Assembly: GCA_025201865.1 (NCBI GenBank)
Contig: MU602670.1
Location: 3,684-14,196 of the forward strand
Origin: Ramicandelaber brevisporus
Lineage: Eukaryota > Kickxellomycota > Ramicandelaberales > Ramicandelaberaceae
Length of the DNA: 10,513 bases
Direction: 5' to 3'
Positions 8,436 through 10,513 of this stretch are shown in pieces. The position numbers were made by a program, and so were the translations under genes. The notes below the pieces were generated by a model that was not told the DNA's origin, did not search any database, and saw only the letters and a list, made by a program, of their open reading frames with translations. The first letter of the stretch is position 1, and each line of letters opens with the position of its first letter.

Positions 8436-8886
8436 GAATGCAATCAAGTAAAAAAAAAAAAATAACAACAGCAAACAACGTAGTAATACCTGAACGGACG
8501 TGAAGACAGTGTGAGCGTTACCTTGATTATGAATTGCTTTTCTCTTTTCAAAACATTAATCATAATACTCCGATCCTCGGCGGTTGCTGTGTACTGTCTG
8601 CACATGTCGTCGGTCATTCATGTAAATGCTATGCAACTGTGATGTAAGGGTCTTCACTGATTGACAGGTATCCGCAGTGTCCACTATATCATTGTCTTCA
8701 AGGCACGGACTGAGTCCAGCACGACCTAGGTACAAAAAGAAGGAGGAGGAAAACGGATGAGAATGAGGAGGAGGAGCAAGGGCTGAATGGAGCATTGATC
8801 TTGGTCATGTGGCCTTCCGGTTTAATTCGCACATCTCCCAACAGCAGTCTGACACACCTATTACGTCATGGAGGCTGTTCGAGCGA
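8436..8886. other. Spacer between ARF1 and the histidine kinase gene
   Basis: The first part should be the ARF1 3' UTR, including the A13 run at 8450-8462. A purine-rich segment (GAGGAG/GAAGGA units) lies at 8735-8780. The only ATG-started frame of note is a 79-codon minus-strand frame (8795-8556) with no recognisable features, which I do not call a gene. It may hold the promoter or further 5' exons of the histidine kinase gene. Confidence 0.5.
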
Positions 8887-8968
8887 ATGGCTACTCATAA
8901 TTCGGTCACAGACTGCGACCCTCTGACGTATTTTTTCAGTTCGGCTGACACCGCTCACATATATTCTT

Positions 8969-9127
8969 GTGAGTCTGGCTGTCTTTATCCTTCTCCCTCT
9001 TTCTCTCTCTCTCTCTCTCGCTTCCTCTCTGTGCTGGTCGACTTGCTCTGGTCTGCGTCACACAATACACTTTTTCTTTCTTTCTTTCCACACCTTCAGT
9101 GTCCCTGATGCATATACTGCCCAACAG
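8969..9127 (+). other. Candidate spliceosomal intron at the 5' end of the histidine kinase gene
   Basis: A strong GTGAGT donor at 8969, a CTGAT (CTRAY-type) branch-point candidate at 9105-9109 and a CAG acceptor ending at 9127 fit an intron of 159 bases. The interior is CT-rich, with (CT)n near 9000-9019 and TTTC repeats at 9074-9088. Splicing would join an ATG-started exon at 8887-8968 in frame to the kinase exon, remove the in-frame TGA at 9106-9108 and add 28 residues. An alternative acceptor at 9099 would leave that stop in frame and would only suit a 5' UTR intron. Confidence 0.45.
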
Positions 9128-9129
9128 CT

Positions 9130-10513
9130 ATGTTAGCTGGTGCTGAATATCACAATGACCAACGTGTAGCGCTGACAGTTGTAGCCGGTGTTTCGCTTCT
9201 TGTAACCTTTGGATCCCTGCGAGGTTCTTTGGCTCCACTGTTCAGCGCTGAGACATTTTTACCGACGCTTGTTCGACTCGTCAGTGCGACCCTGATCCAT
9301 CTCTCCGTACCTTGCCTCACACTGCTGCACAGCCGTCGACTTGGGCTCATTGTGGCTGTGTGCATTGTCGTATTGAGTGTTGGGGTTGGCGAAGGTTTGT
9401 TCGGTGTCAACAGTACAAGCCAGCTGCCGCTGCCATTGCCCCTCATCAACTCCGTTCGACGTGCTAATGAGCTGCTACAAACCGAGGGCTTCAAGGTCAG
9501 TGTTCCACTCGGTCCATTCTATGAGTATGGCATATATTCACTCATGGCGTGGGGGGTTGCCGCTGAACTGGGTCTAATCTATGAGAGACACTTGCGCTCG
9601 CAACACCGGGCGCTTAACGACGCTACAGAGAGAATACGGCAGAAATCAAGTGTGCTGAGCAGAGTATCTCATGAACTGCGTACACCAACTACAGCTATTG
9701 TGTCATGGACTGAGCTGCTATTGATTGACAAGACAATGTCAGAGGATGTAAGATCTCAGCTGGGCATTGTTCATGATGCTGCAAAACATTTGGTAGTACT
9801 ATTGAATGAGATTCTGGATGCAGGCAAACTGGAAGCAACGTTTGAACGAACACCGATTTGCAATGTTGATTTGGACTTTTGCGTGCGAGACACAGCTAAC
9901 ATGATGTCACAAATGGCAGTGGTTAAAGGACTGGAGTTGATTATAGACTATCCAAGAAGTGTTCCAACCAACTTTAGAGGAGAAGATGGAAGATTACGAC
10001 AGGTACTAATCAATCTATTATCCAATGCAATCAAATTTACATCGCGTGGCACAGTGACTATTAAAGTGGAGGTTGATGAATTAACTAATGAAAATGCAGT
10101 CGTTGTTTTGACAGTTTTTGACACTGGAATTGGAATACCAACTGAGTTGATGGATATATTGTTCAAAGAGTATTCTCAATTGCCGATTCATCCTCCATCG
10201 TCAGCTGGCTCAGATGGAAGCAGCAGCAGTTATACTAGCAACATCAGTAATATTAGTAACATCAGCAGAGATTCAGTAAGTATGATTACACATAGTACAG
10301 CCACTGGGCTTGGGTTGCCTTCGCTTATTCAGTCATCCGCTCCAGTTAGTCCAGTAACAAGTGTATCTGCTACAAACAGTGCTGCCGAGGATGATGACTA
10401 TAGTAATAATAACAATAATAGTAATAGCACAATTGTGCCTGGAATAAGTAAATCAAGCATTACATTTAACAATAGATTGCTAAGGAGTAAAGCACGTGGT
10501 AGAAGCAGTGGCA
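9130..10513 (+). CDS. Membrane sensor histidine kinase, 5' part (runs off the window)
   Basis: The frame is open from 9109 to the window end, giving at least 461 residues from the ATG at 9130. Predicted membrane helices lie at about residues 13-30, 44-67, 70-90 and 130-151. No PAS or HAMP is evident; the H-box follows about 30 residues after the last helix: S180-H181-E-L-R-T-P, with H181 the phosphorylation site. Next come the dimerisation helices to about 235, the N-box (R-Q-V-L-I-N-L-L-S-N, with N295 and N299), the G1-box D331-T-G-I-G-I-P and an F-box-like L-F-K-E-Y-S-Q (344-350). After it the expected G2-box is replaced by a Ser/Asn-rich insertion with a T-G-L-G-L at 392-396 that lacks the usual following residues. 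The family autophosphorylates His and passes phosphate to a receiver domain, often fused at the C-terminus in fungi; any receiver would lie beyond this window. The start could instead be an ATG at 8887 through the candidate intron. No inner stop or frameshift is seen. Confidence 0.9.
   Translation, partial: MLAGAEYHNDQRVALTVVAGVSLLVTFGSLRGSLAPLFSAETFLPTLVRLVSATLIHLSVPCLTLLHSRRLGLIVAVCIVVLSVGVGEGLFGVNSTSQLPLPLPLINSVRRANELLQTEGFKVSVPLGPFYEYGIYSLMAWGVAAELGLIYERHLRSQHRALNDATERIRQKSSVLSRVSHELRTPTTAIVSWTELLLIDKTMSEDVRSQLGIVHDAAKHLVVLLNEILDAGKLEATFERTPICNVDLDFCVRDTANMMSQMAVVKGLELIIDYPRSVPTNFRGEDGRLRQVLINLLSNAIKFTSRGTVTIKVEVDELTNENAVVVLTVFDTGIGIPTELMDILFKEYSQLPIHPPSSAGSDGSSSSYTSNISNISNISRDSVSMITHSTATGLGLPSLIQSSAPVSPVTSVSATNSAAEDDDYSNNNNNSNSTIVPGISKSSITFNNRLLRSKARGRSSG

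Noticed and set aside
9098-9129. Acceptor at 9099 as the coding splice site of the histidine kinase
   Set aside because: Joining there in the kinase frame leaves TGA at 9106-9108 in frame; the acceptor at 9127 keeps the frame open.

Overview
The window looks like nuclear DNA of a eukaryote. It carries a textbook ARF1 GTPase, a CxxC zinc-binding (UPF0587/DUF866) protein and a membrane sensor histidine kinase. It also has a degenerate eukaryotic-type protein kinase, long intergenic spacers rich in simple repeats, and one plausible spliceosomal intron. Compact, mostly intronless genes plus a fungal-style histidine kinase suggest an early-branching (zoosporic, chytrid-like) fungus or a related protist. 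This placement is an inference from gene content, not something the sequence proves.

Layout. Positions 1-838 are a GC-rich to (CAG/CAA)n-rich block, best read on the minus strand. It may be the partial 5' end of a Gln-rich or Asn/Ser-rich protein, but the frame is unresolved. Positions 997-1488 (+) encode the UPF0587/CZIB-type protein. Positions 1489-2593 are a gene-free convergent spacer. Positions 2594-3994 (-) encode a kinase-fold protein whose catalytic Asp is replaced (HGN instead of HRD), so it is a probable pseudokinase. Positions 3995-5016 are a divergent spacer with a (CT)23 microsatellite, an old ~95-bp tandem duplication and a possible 42-codon ORF. Positions 5017-7212 (+) encode a 731-residue protein with a PD-(D/E)XK nuclease-like core, a Ser-rich linker, basic segments, and an acidic then His/Arg-rich tail. 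Positions 7213-7889 are a pyrimidine-rich, repeat-rich promoter/leader. Positions 7890-8435 (+) encode ARF1. Positions 8436-9129 are a spacer/leader with a candidate intron. From 9130 to the window end (+) lies the 5' part of a histidine kinase with four predicted membrane helices, an H-box, an N-box and a G1-box, and a low-complexity insertion in the ATP-lid region.

How the genes relate. ARF1 and the zinc protein are conserved housekeeping genes. The histidine kinase is a signalling gene. The most unusual part is the head-to-head pair of pseudokinase and nuclease-like protein. Kinase-like and restriction-endonuclease-like domains are known to recur together in fungal FunK1-type and Crinkler-type protein families. 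A functional link between these two genes is a hypothesis based only on proximity and domain type.
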